DNA of 64,000 nucleotides from DAISIL01 sp036822015 (GTDB lineage: Bacteria; Bacteroidota; Bacteroidia; Cytophagales; Bernardetiaceae). Below the pieces are notes generated by a model. That model made no database searches and had not been told where the DNA came from. It saw nothing but the letters and a program-made list of their open reading frames with translations. This document shows, in pieces, positions 9,687 to 17,231 of this stretch (position 1 is the stretch's first letter; each line of letters begins with the position of its first letter). The position numbers and the translations under genes are program-made. The stretch is from positions 1 through 64,000 of the forward strand of contig DAISIL010000001.1 of NCBI GenBank assembly GCA_036822015.1. Reading direction: 5' to 3'.

Positions 9687-10205
9687 ATGAAAAAAGTAGT
9701 GCTTTTTGGGCTATTGGGTGGTGTGCTGCTCGGCGGTTTACTTTCGGCGAGTAGCTATGCTGTCCATCTGGCGGGACAAAATCCGGTGGGTGCTTTGGAG
9801 TTTAGTTTTCTCTGGCCGCTGTATCTGGTCGTGATGGGCGGGACGTTGTTTTATTTCAGAAACTACCACAACAAAGGCGAACTCTACACGGGCCCTGCTT
9901 TGCTCATGGCCCTGCTCATCAACTTGATCGGGGCGGGTCTTTACGCCCTGTACGTCTATGGGCTTTTTTCGTCCTCCCCCGAAACGCTGACCCTCTGGCA
10001 AGAACAGATGATCGCCGTCTGGGAGCGCACCGCCGAAGGCATGGCCGCCCCCGACATCGAAGGTGGAACGGCAGCTTTACGCCAAACGCCTCCCAGCAAG
10101 ATCGCGACAGACAAACTGCTCAAAGTGTCCGTGATGGGTTTGTTTTTTACTCTCGTGATTGGATTTGCGTTTCGACGCAGGACACAAGCGCGTAATCAGC
10201 GATAA
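9687..10205 (+). CDS. Membrane protein, probably DUF4199 family
   Basis: 172 aa with four predicted membrane segments, at about residues 4-26, 40-56, 70-92 and 148-166. Between the third and fourth is a periplasmic or cytoplasmic helical stretch. The four-helix layout with a charged middle segment and the KKVVLFGLLGG start resemble DUF4199 proteins common in Bacteroidota, whose function is unknown. The stop is 2 bases before the next ATG, so the two genes are very likely co-translated. Confidence 0.65.
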   Translation: MKKVVLFGLLGGVLLGGLLSASSYAVHLAGQNPVGALEFSFLWPLYLVVMGGTLFYFRNYHNKGELYTGPALLMALLINLIGAGLYALYVYGLFSSSPETLTLWQEQMIAVWERTAEGMAAPDIEGGTAALRQTPPSKIATDKLLKVSVMGLFFTLVIGFAFRRRTQARNQR

Positions 10206-10207
10206 AG

Positions 10208-11104
10208 ATGGTCATCCTGGAAACCAAACCCGGGCGTTTAGCCAATCGTACCTTTTATTTTGCGTATTTTATCGCCAATGCCATCGAGTATGGCTACAGG
10301 CTTTACAACCCACCCTTTGCCGAGTATGCGGATTTGTTTCCGGCCATGGCGAACCAAAAGCGTATCGCGGGTTATCCGATATACGTACAGTTGCCTCAAA
10401 ATGCGCTTTTTCGTTATTTCTATCCACGCTTGCATTTTCATTTGCCTCGTCTGGATACCCGAAACCGCTGGCATTGGCGATTGCAGGTAACGGATGAGTA
10501 CGACCTTAATCAAGCAGATTTTACACGGGCAGCCCGTACCAAGATATGCTGGCCCAATGGCTGGATGTTTCGCGATCATGCCAACCTGGTCAAGTACCGA
10601 GAGACGATTCGGGATGTTTTTACGCCTATTCCCGCCGTGATGACCCACGCCCAACAAGCGGTGGAGCAGTGCCGAAAGTCGTCCTCGGATGCCGTCGTGG
10701 TGGGGGTGCATATCCGCCGAACAGACTATGCCGAGTTTTTGGGAGGGAGATATTTGTTTTCCCTCGAGCAGTACGCGGGTTTTATGCGTGATTTTGTGCG
10801 GCATTGGAGCCATGAAAGGAGGATAGATTTTTTGATCTGTTCCGACGAAGTAATTGATTTACAGATATTTGAAGGTTTAGCTGTGCGCCAATCACGCGGC
10901 TCTGCCATCGAAGACCTCTACACGCTTGCTCACTGCGACTACCTGCTGGGGCCACCGAGTACGTTTTCGATGTGGGCTTCTTATTGGGGTCAGGTGCCGC
11001 TTTGTATGCTGACCGATACCCAAAAAGAGATTCGTCCCGAGGAGTTCCAAAAGATACTTTCGATGGATCATTTTGCTGACGGATCGTCCTTTAGGCACGG
11101 CTAA
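10208..11104 (+). CDS. Fucosyltransferase-like glycosyltransferase (GT11/O-FucT superfamily type)
   Basis: 298 aa. The GDP-fucose binding signature of the alpha-1,2/1,6- and O-fucosyltransferase superfamily, HxRRxD, is visible as VGVHIRRTDY at residues 166-174. Downstream, SAIEDLYTLAHCDYLLGPPS near residues 236-256 matches the conserved second nucleotide-sugar region, in which the protein's surveillance-like loop positions the donor. No signal peptide is seen, so it probably works on glycan precursors in the cytoplasm. It starts 2 bases after the DUF4199-like gene. Donor and acceptor are not proven by sequence; another deoxysugar donor is possible. Confidence 0.7.
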   Translation: MVILETKPGRLANRTFYFAYFIANAIEYGYRLYNPPFAEYADLFPAMANQKRIAGYPIYVQLPQNALFRYFYPRLHFHLPRLDTRNRWHWRLQVTDEYDLNQADFTRAARTKICWPNGWMFRDHANLVKYRETIRDVFTPIPAVMTHAQQAVEQCRKSSSDAVVVGVHIRRTDYAEFLGGRYLFSLEQYAGFMRDFVRHWSHERRIDFLICSDEVIDLQIFEGLAVRQSRGSAIEDLYTLAHCDYLLGPPSTFSMWASYWGQVPLCMLTDTQKEIRPEEFQKILSMDHFADGSSFRHG

Positions 11105-11129
11105 GGTTTAGCTTCGAGTCGAGATCGTG

Positions 11130-11933
11130 CTATATTTTTCTTCCGAAATACACTTTTCGATGATTGGTAGCCAAAGGATGGGGTGAGTGGATGGGAGGAG
11201 AAAGGACATGCCGCTTGATAACGTCTTGTGCTAGCATGGTTGCATGACCTACCGTAACCTCAAAGCCACAGTTGGCTATGATCTCTTTAAAGTCTTCTCC
11301 ATAAATACGCCAATGATCCCATTGCCCAAACAGAGTTTCTCTTTTGGCAGGATCAGTGATGGTGAGGTCTTCTATGGTTTTTTCTAGTCCGTCCTGTTGA
11401 GGTATTGTAAATATAGCATATCCGCCTTTGGTGAGAACATGATGGGTTTCTCGGATAGCTGCCAGATGATCGGGTATGTGTTCCAGAACATCAAAAGCGA
11501 TCACGCAATCAAAGGTTTGGTCAGCGAAGGCATCCATCTTTGACATATCTAAGTTAAAATCAAGATGAGCATAATCATAACCATCTGCCAGAAAGTCAGC
11601 TGTGTGATAAGATTGAGCTTGGGAACGGATAAAATCGACCAGACAAGCGTCCGGGGCAATGTGTAAGACGCGCTTATTTGGCAGTATATCATCACCCCAT
11701 TTATCCTGTGGAGCGTGGCTTATCAATGCCGCAAACAGCCGCTGACGCACTTGCGACCGACAGTTGGGACATATTGTGTATGGATGCCAGGCATCACTAG
11801 CCAACCTGAAATCTCTCCAATGGCACAAATTACAGGCCACCCGCCCACGATAAAGCCCAAAAAATGCTTTTTGATAAAGCCTAAAAAACATCTTTTTTAG
11901 TAACTGCTTGATGTACGTTTTGGGCTTATGCAC
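11130..11933 (-). CDS. Zinc-ribbon SAM-dependent methyltransferase
   Basis: 267 aa. An N-terminal zinc ribbon (Cys34-x2-Cys37 and Cys55-x2-Cys58: CNLC, CPNC) precedes a class I methyltransferase domain. VLHIAPDACLVDFI (about residues 89-102) is motif I, diverged from the usual GxGxG. CVIAFDVLEHIPD (about 143-155) is the post-motif that identifies this group. The family is usually found in surface-polysaccharide or lipid modification clusters, which fits the fucosyltransferase-like gene that converges on it with a 25-base gap. The start is a GTG at 11931-11933; an ATG 14 codons later is an alternative. Confidence 0.75.
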   Translation of the reverse strand: MHKPKTYIKQLLKKMFFRLYQKAFFGLYRGRVACNLCHWRDFRLASDAWHPYTICPNCRSQVRQRLFAALISHAPQDKWGDDILPNKRVLHIAPDACLVDFIRSQAQSYHTADFLADGYDYAHLDFNLDMSKMDAFADQTFDCVIAFDVLEHIPDHLAAIRETHHVLTKGGYAIFTIPQQDGLEKTIEDLTITDPAKRETLFGQWDHWRIYGEDFKEIIANCGFEVTVGHATMLAQDVIKRHVLSPPIHSPHPLATNHRKVYFGRKI

Positions 11934-12004
11934 CTGCTATACCAAAAAAGTTTGAAGCGACTCGAATACCGAGGATATAAAGATACCCATTAGCCAAACC
12001 AAAA

Positions 12005-13069
12005 TCAAATTCTTTGCGTCGAGATGACCGCCAACGGCCGCTGTATCTGTTCAAAAAGCATCTCTGACCGCTCGGGTGTGGCATCGGTAACGAAGATTTG
12101 CTCAAACTGATGGTCGTGAAGGACAGACAGGAGTTGCTGGGTGCGGTGGGTATCGAGTTTATCAAAAATATCGTCTAGTAGGAGGATCGGGCTTTGTGCC
12201 TTCTCCTGTGATAGCCACTGAAAATGAGCCAGTTTGAGGGCTAAAACGGTGGTTTTTTGTTGTCCCTGGGAGCCAAACTTTTTGAGGGGGTAGCCGTCGA
12301 TGTTGAGGTTGTACTTATCGGCGTGGATGCCTTTTTCGGTGCGTTGGAGTTGGATGTCTCGGCGGAGGTTGTGGAGAAAAGTTTGTACGAAGTCGGGTTG
12401 CTGCACCTCTGATCGGTATTGTAAATCTACGCTTTCTTTGCCCTGGGTGAGTGCCTGATGTGCCTGCCCAAAGAGCGGCATGAAGTGCTGGACAAACTGC
12501 TCCCGCTGCTGGGCGATGCGCTCGTTGAGGGGGAGGAGCTGCTGGGCGTAGGTTTCGAGGAGGGTGCGGTCGGGGTAGTCTTGTTTGAGGGTTTGGTTGC
12601 GCTGGCGGAGCAGTTGGCGATATTGTACGAGGGCTTCGAGATAGGGGCGGTTGGTTTGGGCGATGATTCCATCAAAGAAGTTGCGGCGGATTTGGCTGCC
12701 CTCTCGGATCAGGTCGGTATCGTAGGGCGCAATCAAGACGACGGGAAAACGCCCGTAGTGGTCGGCGATCTTCTCGTAGGCTTTGCCCTGGCAGGAGAGC
12801 GTTTTGCGCTTGTTGCGTTCGAGGGTACAACGGACGGCGAAGGCATCAAACTGCCCTTCGGCAAAGAAAAAATCACTTTCCCAGTGAATCAGTTGGTTAT
12901 CGACGGGATTAAAGGCACTTCTTCCGACGGAGAGCAAATGGATGGCATCCAGGAGGTTGGTTTTTCCGCTGCCGTTGGGCCCCACGATGAGCTGTATGCC
13001 TTGCTGGAAGGTATGCTCAAATTGTACGTGGTTTTTGAAGTTGCGGAGGGTCAGTTGTTGGAGATACAC
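12005..13069 (-). CDS. recF: DNA replication and repair protein RecF
   Basis: SMC-like ATPase that, with RecO and RecR, loads RecA onto gapped single-stranded DNA. 354 aa from the GTG at 13067-13069. The Walker A motif GPNGSGKT sits at residues 30-37. The signature and Walker B region SPILLLDDIFDKLD lies near residue 300, followed by the D-loop and IFVTDATPE. The frame is open further upstream, but that part overlaps the isomerase gene and reads as low-complexity Arg/Pro sequence, so I reject it. The start is 14 bases after the upstream isomerase stop, suggesting one transcript. The usual dnaA/dnaN neighbours are absent. Confidence 0.95.
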   Translation of the reverse strand: MYLQQLTLRNFKNHVQFEHTFQQGIQLIVGPNGSGKTNLLDAIHLLSVGRSAFNPVDNQLIHWESDFFFAEGQFDAFAVRCTLERNKRKTLSCQGKAYEKIADHYGRFPVVLIAPYDTDLIREGSQIRRNFFDGIIAQTNRPYLEALVQYRQLLRQRNQTLKQDYPDRTLLETYAQQLLPLNERIAQQREQFVQHFMPLFGQAHQALTQGKESVDLQYRSEVQQPDFVQTFLHNLRRDIQLQRTEKGIHADKYNLNIDGYPLKKFGSQGQQKTTVLALKLAHFQWLSQEKAQSPILLLDDIFDKLDTHRTQQLLSVLHDHQFEQIFVTDATPERSEMLFEQIQRPLAVISTQRI

Positions 13070-13083
13070 GGGGGATGAGCGGT

Positions 13084-14049
13084 TTAGGGATGATCTTGCA
13101 AGATGTCGTGTATCCGCAACACCCCGAGGCAGTATCCCTGGGCATCGACGACTGGGGCGACGTAGATTTGTCGTTGGGGGCGTTCCATGATGGACAGCAC
13201 CTGTGCTAGTTTCATGCTTGGCTCGAGGCAGACGGGCTGGGCCGTCATCAGATCGGCGGCCCGTGCCTGGAGGCTCTCGTGGGTAGCGAGCCACCGCCGG
13301 ATGTCGCCATCGGTGATGATGCCTTCGAGTTTACGCTCCTGGCTACAGACACAAACACAGCCGAGGTTTTTCTGGGTCATCTCCACCAAAACGGCTTTGA
13401 GGCTGTCGTTTTTTTGGCAGCGGGGTAGTTGTGGGCCGCTGTGCATCAGGTCGGCGGCCGTAAGGAGGAGATTGCGCCCGAGCTGCCCTGCCGGATGAAA
13501 GAGCGCAAAGGCATCGGGTTCAAAATTGCGGGCTTGCATCAGTGCCTCCCCGAGAGCGTCCCCGATCACGAGGGCAAGGGTGGTGCTGCTCATGGGGGCA
13601 AGGTTGTGTCGCCCGCCTTCCTCACTTACGCGGCCATCCAGGACCACATCCAGAGACTGCGCAAGGCGGGTTTGGGTGTTGCCGAGGATGCCGATGGTTT
13701 GGGCACCCACCCTTTGGAGGGTGGGAAGCATCTTGATAAGTTCGATGGTTGTTCCGCTCTTGGAGAGCATCAAGACCACATCCCCGCGCCCCACTACGCC
13801 GAGATCACCGTGAAGGGCCTCCGTACCACTCAAAAAAACGGCCGGCGTACCGGTGCTGGCCAGCGTAGCCGCGATCTTGTGGGCGATCAACCCCGACTTG
13901 CCTACGCCCGTTACGACGACTTTTCCCGTGGCAGCCAGTATCAACTCAACGGCAGCCGGAAAGGCATCAGCGATTTGGTGGATGCCCTGTTGGAGTGCCT
14001 GAATTTGTTTCTCGAATAGGGCTTGGGCGTGGTGGAGGTGCTTAGGCAT
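13084..14049 (-). CDS. kdsD: Arabinose-5-phosphate isomerase (KdsD/GutQ type)
   Basis: Interconverts ribulose-5-phosphate and arabinose-5-phosphate, the first step to Kdo for lipopolysaccharide. 321 aa: a SIS sugar-isomerase domain (about residues 30-180) with VVVTGVGKSGLIAHKIAATL, SGTEALHGDLG and LSKSGTT, then two CBS domains (about 205-260 and 270-321), the second beginning LMTAQPV. The start overlaps the end of the upstream membrane-protein gene by 8 bases, so translation is coupled. Other Kdo genes are not in the window. Confidence 0.93.
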   Translation of the reverse strand: MPKHLHHAQALFEKQIQALQQGIHQIADAFPAAVELILAATGKVVVTGVGKSGLIAHKIAATLASTGTPAVFLSGTEALHGDLGVVGRGDVVLMLSKSGTTIELIKMLPTLQRVGAQTIGILGNTQTRLAQSLDVVLDGRVSEEGGRHNLAPMSSTTLALVIGDALGEALMQARNFEPDAFALFHPAGQLGRNLLLTAADLMHSGPQLPRCQKNDSLKAVLVEMTQKNLGCVCVCSQERKLEGIITDGDIRRWLATHESLQARAADLMTAQPVCLEPSMKLAQVLSIMERPQRQIYVAPVVDAQGYCLGVLRIHDILQDHP

Positions 14050-15142
14050 GGCTTTTTTTGCGGTCTTTTTTTCGGATGCGGGCTACGGCTTCTTCGACCT
14101 GTGTTTCAAGGGATTCTTTTTCGCGGCGGTTTTGGCGAAGTTTCTTTTGGAGGACTTTTAGTTGTGCCTCTGGGTTGGGATAGAGCAGGCGTTGGAAAAG
14201 CGCGATCAAGACAAAAGCAGCCTTGATTTTGGTGAGTAGCCCCCGCACGCGATAGACCCGCGCCAGTTGGTTGAGGCGCAGCAAACGCAAGACCTGTAGC
14301 GTAGGAAAGAAATTGAGGAGCGGTAAGAGGATAATAAAAATGTCGATCCAACTGCGTTTGCAGTAGTCGAGCTTCTCGTCCGTGGCCGAGATCATCACCA
14401 CGAACTCAAACGTAAAGGCGATCCAGATAAAGCCACCCGCGATGTTGAGCCAAAACTGGAGTTCAAAGTTGGGGTAGTGGGTGGCTACGTAGTCGGAGAG
14501 TTTCCACTCAATGACAAATATCGGGACGATCAGCAAAGCCATGATAATCATGGGTGTACTGAAATCTTTTTTGAGGGTATCAAAGAGCGACCGGTTGGCT
14601 TTGGCCCAACCCATACGCGGGAGCCATATCCAGCCCGGCTGTCCGGCCGGGGATAGCCCCATGCGCAGGGGCGGCCACAGGATGGCCAGTCCACGCCATG
14701 CCCAATGCTGTATCGAGACAGGTGTTTGGGTATCCCTGTTTGCCCAAAGCATCACCCACTCGATGGCACTTAGGAGCATCGTCCCGCCATACAAGACGTA
14801 GATCACTTGCTGCAACTGCCGCATATACGCCGCGTTTTCCTCCCATTGAAAGCTGACAATCAAGCCAAACAAGACCAAAGCCAACAAGGCATTCCAAAAA
14901 AACAAAGCCGCCCCTCGATCCTGGATACGCAGCAGGGCAGTCTCCTGTCCCAGGCTTGCTTGTCTGGTGAGTGGCTCGTCGCGTTGGGCTTGTTCGGAGA
15001 GGATAGACTCAATGAGATCGTCGTAGGGGTCGGTATCGGTGTTGGTATCCAGATGCGCCGCAATACGTTCCAGGATCACGGGATCAGAAACCCTTTGGAG
15101 GCGCACCAACAACCTTGCCCGTAGATCGGTGGTAGTTTCCAT
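14042..15142 (-). CDS. Membrane protein with a voltage-sensor-like C-terminal region
   Basis: 366 aa from the ATG at 15140-15142. The soluble N-terminal 75 residues are followed by membrane helices at about residues 80-100 and 115-135, and a second set at about 200-300. In that second set, one helix with acidic residues (FTFEFVVMISATDEKLD) precedes WIDIFIILLPLLNF and then LRLLRLNQLARVYRVRGL. The last piece has an Arg every third position, as in the S4 helix of voltage-gated channels. No selectivity-filter sequence or pore loop follows; instead the tail (about 310-366) is a highly charged coiled coil. It could be a channel accessory, a pore-less sensor, or an unrelated protein with a similar helix. 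It overlaps kdsD by 8 bases. Confidence 0.6.
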   Translation of the reverse strand: METTTDLRARLLVRLQRVSDPVILERIAAHLDTNTDTDPYDDLIESILSEQAQRDEPLTRQASLGQETALLRIQDRGAALFFWNALLALVLFGLIVSFQWEENAAYMRQLQQVIYVLYGGTMLLSAIEWVMLWANRDTQTPVSIQHWAWRGLAILWPPLRMGLSPAGQPGWIWLPRMGWAKANRSLFDTLKKDFSTPMIIMALLIVPIFVIEWKLSDYVATHYPNFELQFWLNIAGGFIWIAFTFEFVVMISATDEKLDYCKRSWIDIFIILLPLLNFFPTLQVLRLLRLNQLARVYRVRGLLTKIKAAFVLIALFQRLLYPNPEAQLKVLQKKLRQNRREKESLETQVEEAVARIRKKDRKKSHA

Positions 15143-15147
15143 GGCCA

Positions 15148-15155
15148 CAAAAGTA
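15148..15155 (-). promoter_or_regulatory. -7 promoter element for the voltage-sensor-like gene
   Basis: TACTTTTG on the minus strand, an exact TAnnTTTG match, 5 bases before the ATG at 15142. It rules out the longer in-frame start near 15205, which also contains a terminator-type hairpin. Confidence 0.5.
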
Positions 15156-15156
15156 C

Positions 15157-15191
15157 AAAAAAAGCCGTACCTACATAGGCACGGCTTTTTT
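15157..15191. terminator. Hairpin with A/T flanks upstream of a promoter
   Basis: AAAAAAGCCGT-a-CCTA-ca-TAGG-c-ACGGCTTTTTT: a strong intrinsic-terminator fold readable on both strands. It lies between two divergent genes, directly upstream of the leftward promoter, so it ends neither coding transcript. It may stop a small RNA from 15200-15400 or insulate the promoter. Confidence 0.6.
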
Positions 15192-15211
15192 GGGTAAGAC
15201 AGCATATTACT

Positions 15212-15242
15212 TTACCTAATTTTATCCACAAATCTTAGGTAA
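15212..15242. repeat. Perfect 8-bp inverted repeat (operator or RNA hairpin)
   Basis: TTACCTAA (15212-15219) and TTAGGTAA (15235-15242) are separated by 15 bases. On the minus strand a near-consensus promoter, TTTG (15267-15270)-N17-TATTTTG (15243-15249), abuts it. The repeat therefore covers the predicted start of a short leftward transcript that would end at the hairpin 15157-15191. Confidence 0.4.
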
Positions 15243-15332
15243 CAAAATACTTATCAAAAGCAATTCCAAAAAAATAAAGTATTGATTGTCAGTGATTTGA
15301 TTCATTTTCTGTCTGGCTTATGTGTTCGTACG

Positions 15333-15387
15333 CGGACACAGGTGTCCGAAACAGCACAAGGCGCACTTGGACATCTGGTCTTTTTTT
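15333..15387 (+). promoter_or_regulatory. Mutually exclusive hairpins with T-run (attenuator-like) upstream of the exporter operon
   Basis: CGGACAC-ag-GTGTCCG (15333-15348) can form one hairpin. Its 3' arm can instead pair with GGACATCTG (15369-15377), one G-U pair, giving a terminator followed by GTCTTTTTTT. The two structures compete for the same bases, as in attenuators. The exporter ATG is 96 bases downstream. A weaker TTG-N19-TAACTTTTG promoter-like sequence lies after the terminator, so the element may instead end a separate small transcript. The rest of the gap 15192-15482 is AT-rich and holds no ORF I can support. Confidence 0.4.
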
Positions 15388-15482
15388 GATATACTTGCTT
15401 GTTTTGTGGCAAATCTTAACTTTTGTTGGTTAAACATCTATCTCCAGAGGTAGTTTTTTGGGCTGATACATCAACATTTGGT

Positions 15483-17231
15483 ATGGCGACTTTGAGTCCG
15501 AATGAAATCAATCGTCCTTTCATCCGTTTTTTTCGGATGCTTAACGTAGATCGTCGGGACATTGGTTTTTTGTACATCTATGCGGTCTTCAATGGCTTGA
15601 TTAGTCTGGTGCTTCCGCTGGGCATCCAGGCGATTATCTCCCTGATTGCCGTGGGGCAAATCTCGACCTCTTGGGTGATTCTGGTGCTTGGCGTTACAAT
15701 CGCAATCCCGATGGCGGGTTTTTTGCAGATCATGCAGATTCTCATCACCGAATCACTTCAACAACGCATCTTCACCCGTTCAGCTTTTGAGTTTTCGTTC
15801 AGGATTCCGCGTCTGAGATACGAGGACATTTATCGAAGTCATTATCACGTCCCCGAACTCACCAACCGCTTTTTTGATACCCTCACGATCCAAAAGGGAT
15901 TACCCAAAATCCTGATCGACTTTGCAACCTCTATCGTTCAGATCATTTTTGCCTTGATCTTGCTGGCATTTTATCATCCCTTCTTTGTCTTTTTTGGGAT
16001 CGCACTTTTTTTACTGCTCTTCTTGATTTTGCGCCTAACGATCTACAAAGGCTTAGCTTCTAGCCTCAACGAATCGAAGTACAAGTACAAAGTCGTGTAT
16101 TGGCTCGAAGAGATGGCCCGCACAATGGGAACCTTTAAGCTCATCGGGGATACTGATCTACCGATGAAAAAAGTCAATAACCTGGTATCTAGCTATCTCA
16201 AATATCGCAAGCAGCATTTTCGGGTGTTGCTTTCCCAGTACGGCTATATCGTTATTTTTAAGACCGTTATCACGGCAGGTTTGCTCATCCTGGGGTCGAT
16301 GTTGGTGGTGCAACGGGAGATCAACATTGGTCAGTTTGTGGCTTCGGAGATCATCGTCTTGATTATCATGAACTCGGTCGAGAAGCTCATCCTTAGTATG
16401 GAAACCATTTACGATGTCCTGACGGGCGTAGAAAAAATCGGTACGGTTACGGATTTGCCCCTCGATAAGGAAAGCAAAGGCATCGCTTTCGAGACCGTTG
16501 ATAGCCAAAAAGGTGGGATGCAGATTTCGCTCAAAAATCTCACGCATACCTTTCCCAGTACAGAGATGCCATCGCTTGATACGATCAATCTCGAGGTAGA
16601 CTCGGGAGAAAAAATTTGTATTTCGGGATATAGCGGGGGGGGGAAGACAACGCTTTTGCACCTGGTAGGTGGCTTGTACGATGAGTTTCATGGAACGATT
16701 TCGTACAACGGTGTTCCGTTCCGAGATTTTAATTTAGTCAGTTTGCGTTCGGCCATTGGGGACAACCTCTCACGGGTGGAGATATTTGACGGAACACTCG
16801 AGGAGAACATCATCGTTGGGCGTGCCAACATCCCCACGCAGGCCCTGCTGGATACGGTCAATGAAATTGGATTGGGAAATTATATCCGCAGCCTGCCCAA
16901 TGGATTCAGTACCTCCGTTGAACCCGAGGGGCGTTCGATTCCTTCCAGCACGATCAGTAAGATCATCCTAGCCCGGAGTATCATTGATACCCCGCGATTG
17001 CTCATCATGGAGGAGGAGTTCTCGACCCTCGAACACGATGACAAACTGTGCATCTACCAACTCCTCACGAGTAAGGAACGCCCCTGGACACTCCTGGCCA
17101 TCTCCCACGACCCCGACTTTGCTAAGCTCTGCGACCGTGTGATTATCATGGACAAAGGCAAAATCATCGATCAGGGAACCTTCGATCAAATTTCTTCCAA
17201 ACCGTATTACAAATCCATTTTCCATGCTTGA
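15483..17231 (+). CDS. Exporter-type ABC transporter, permease-ATPase fusion with atypical signature motif
   Basis: 582 aa from the ATG at 15483; earlier in-frame TTG codons at 15423 and 15426 are less likely. The N-terminal half has about six membrane helices (residues 30-330). The C-terminal half is an ABC ATPase with Walker A SGYSGGGKTT at about 380, Walker B LLIMEEEFS at about 505 and H-loop AISHDPD at about 539. The LSGGQ signature is not recognisable: the equivalent place reads RSIPSSTISKIILARSI at about 484. No C39 peptidase domain precedes the membrane part. It overlaps the HlyD-type gene by 8 bases, so the two form one export machine like HlyB/HlyD. The cargo is unknown. Confidence 0.85.
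   Translation: MATLSPNEINRPFIRFFRMLNVDRRDIGFLYIYAVFNGLISLVLPLGIQAIISLIAVGQISTSWVILVLGVTIAIPMAGFLQIMQILITESLQQRIFTRSAFEFSFRIPRLRYEDIYRSHYHVPELTNRFFDTLTIQKGLPKILIDFATSIVQIIFALILLAFYHPFFVFFGIALFLLLFLILRLTIYKGLASSLNESKYKYKVVYWLEEMARTMGTFKLIGDTDLPMKKVNNLVSSYLKYRKQHFRVLLSQYGYIVIFKTVITAGLLILGSMLVVQREINIGQFVASEIIVLIIMNSVEKLILSMETIYDVLTGVEKIGTVTDLPLDKESKGIAFETVDSQKGGMQISLKNLTHTFPSTEMPSLDTINLEVDSGEKICISGYSGGGKTTLLHLVGGLYDEFHGTISYNGVPFRDFNLVSLRSAIGDNLSRVEIFDGTLEENIIVGRANIPTQALLDTVNEIGLGNYIRSLPNGFSTSVEPEGRSIPSSTISKIILARSIIDTPRLLIMEEEFSTLEHDDKLCIYQLLTSKERPWTLLAISHDPDFAKLCDRVIIMDKGKIIDQGTFDQISSKPYYKSIFHA

Noticed and set aside
13070..13294. N-terminal extension of recF
   Set aside because: It overlaps the arabinose-5-phosphate isomerase gene and is low-complexity; RecF homology begins at the GTG at 13069.
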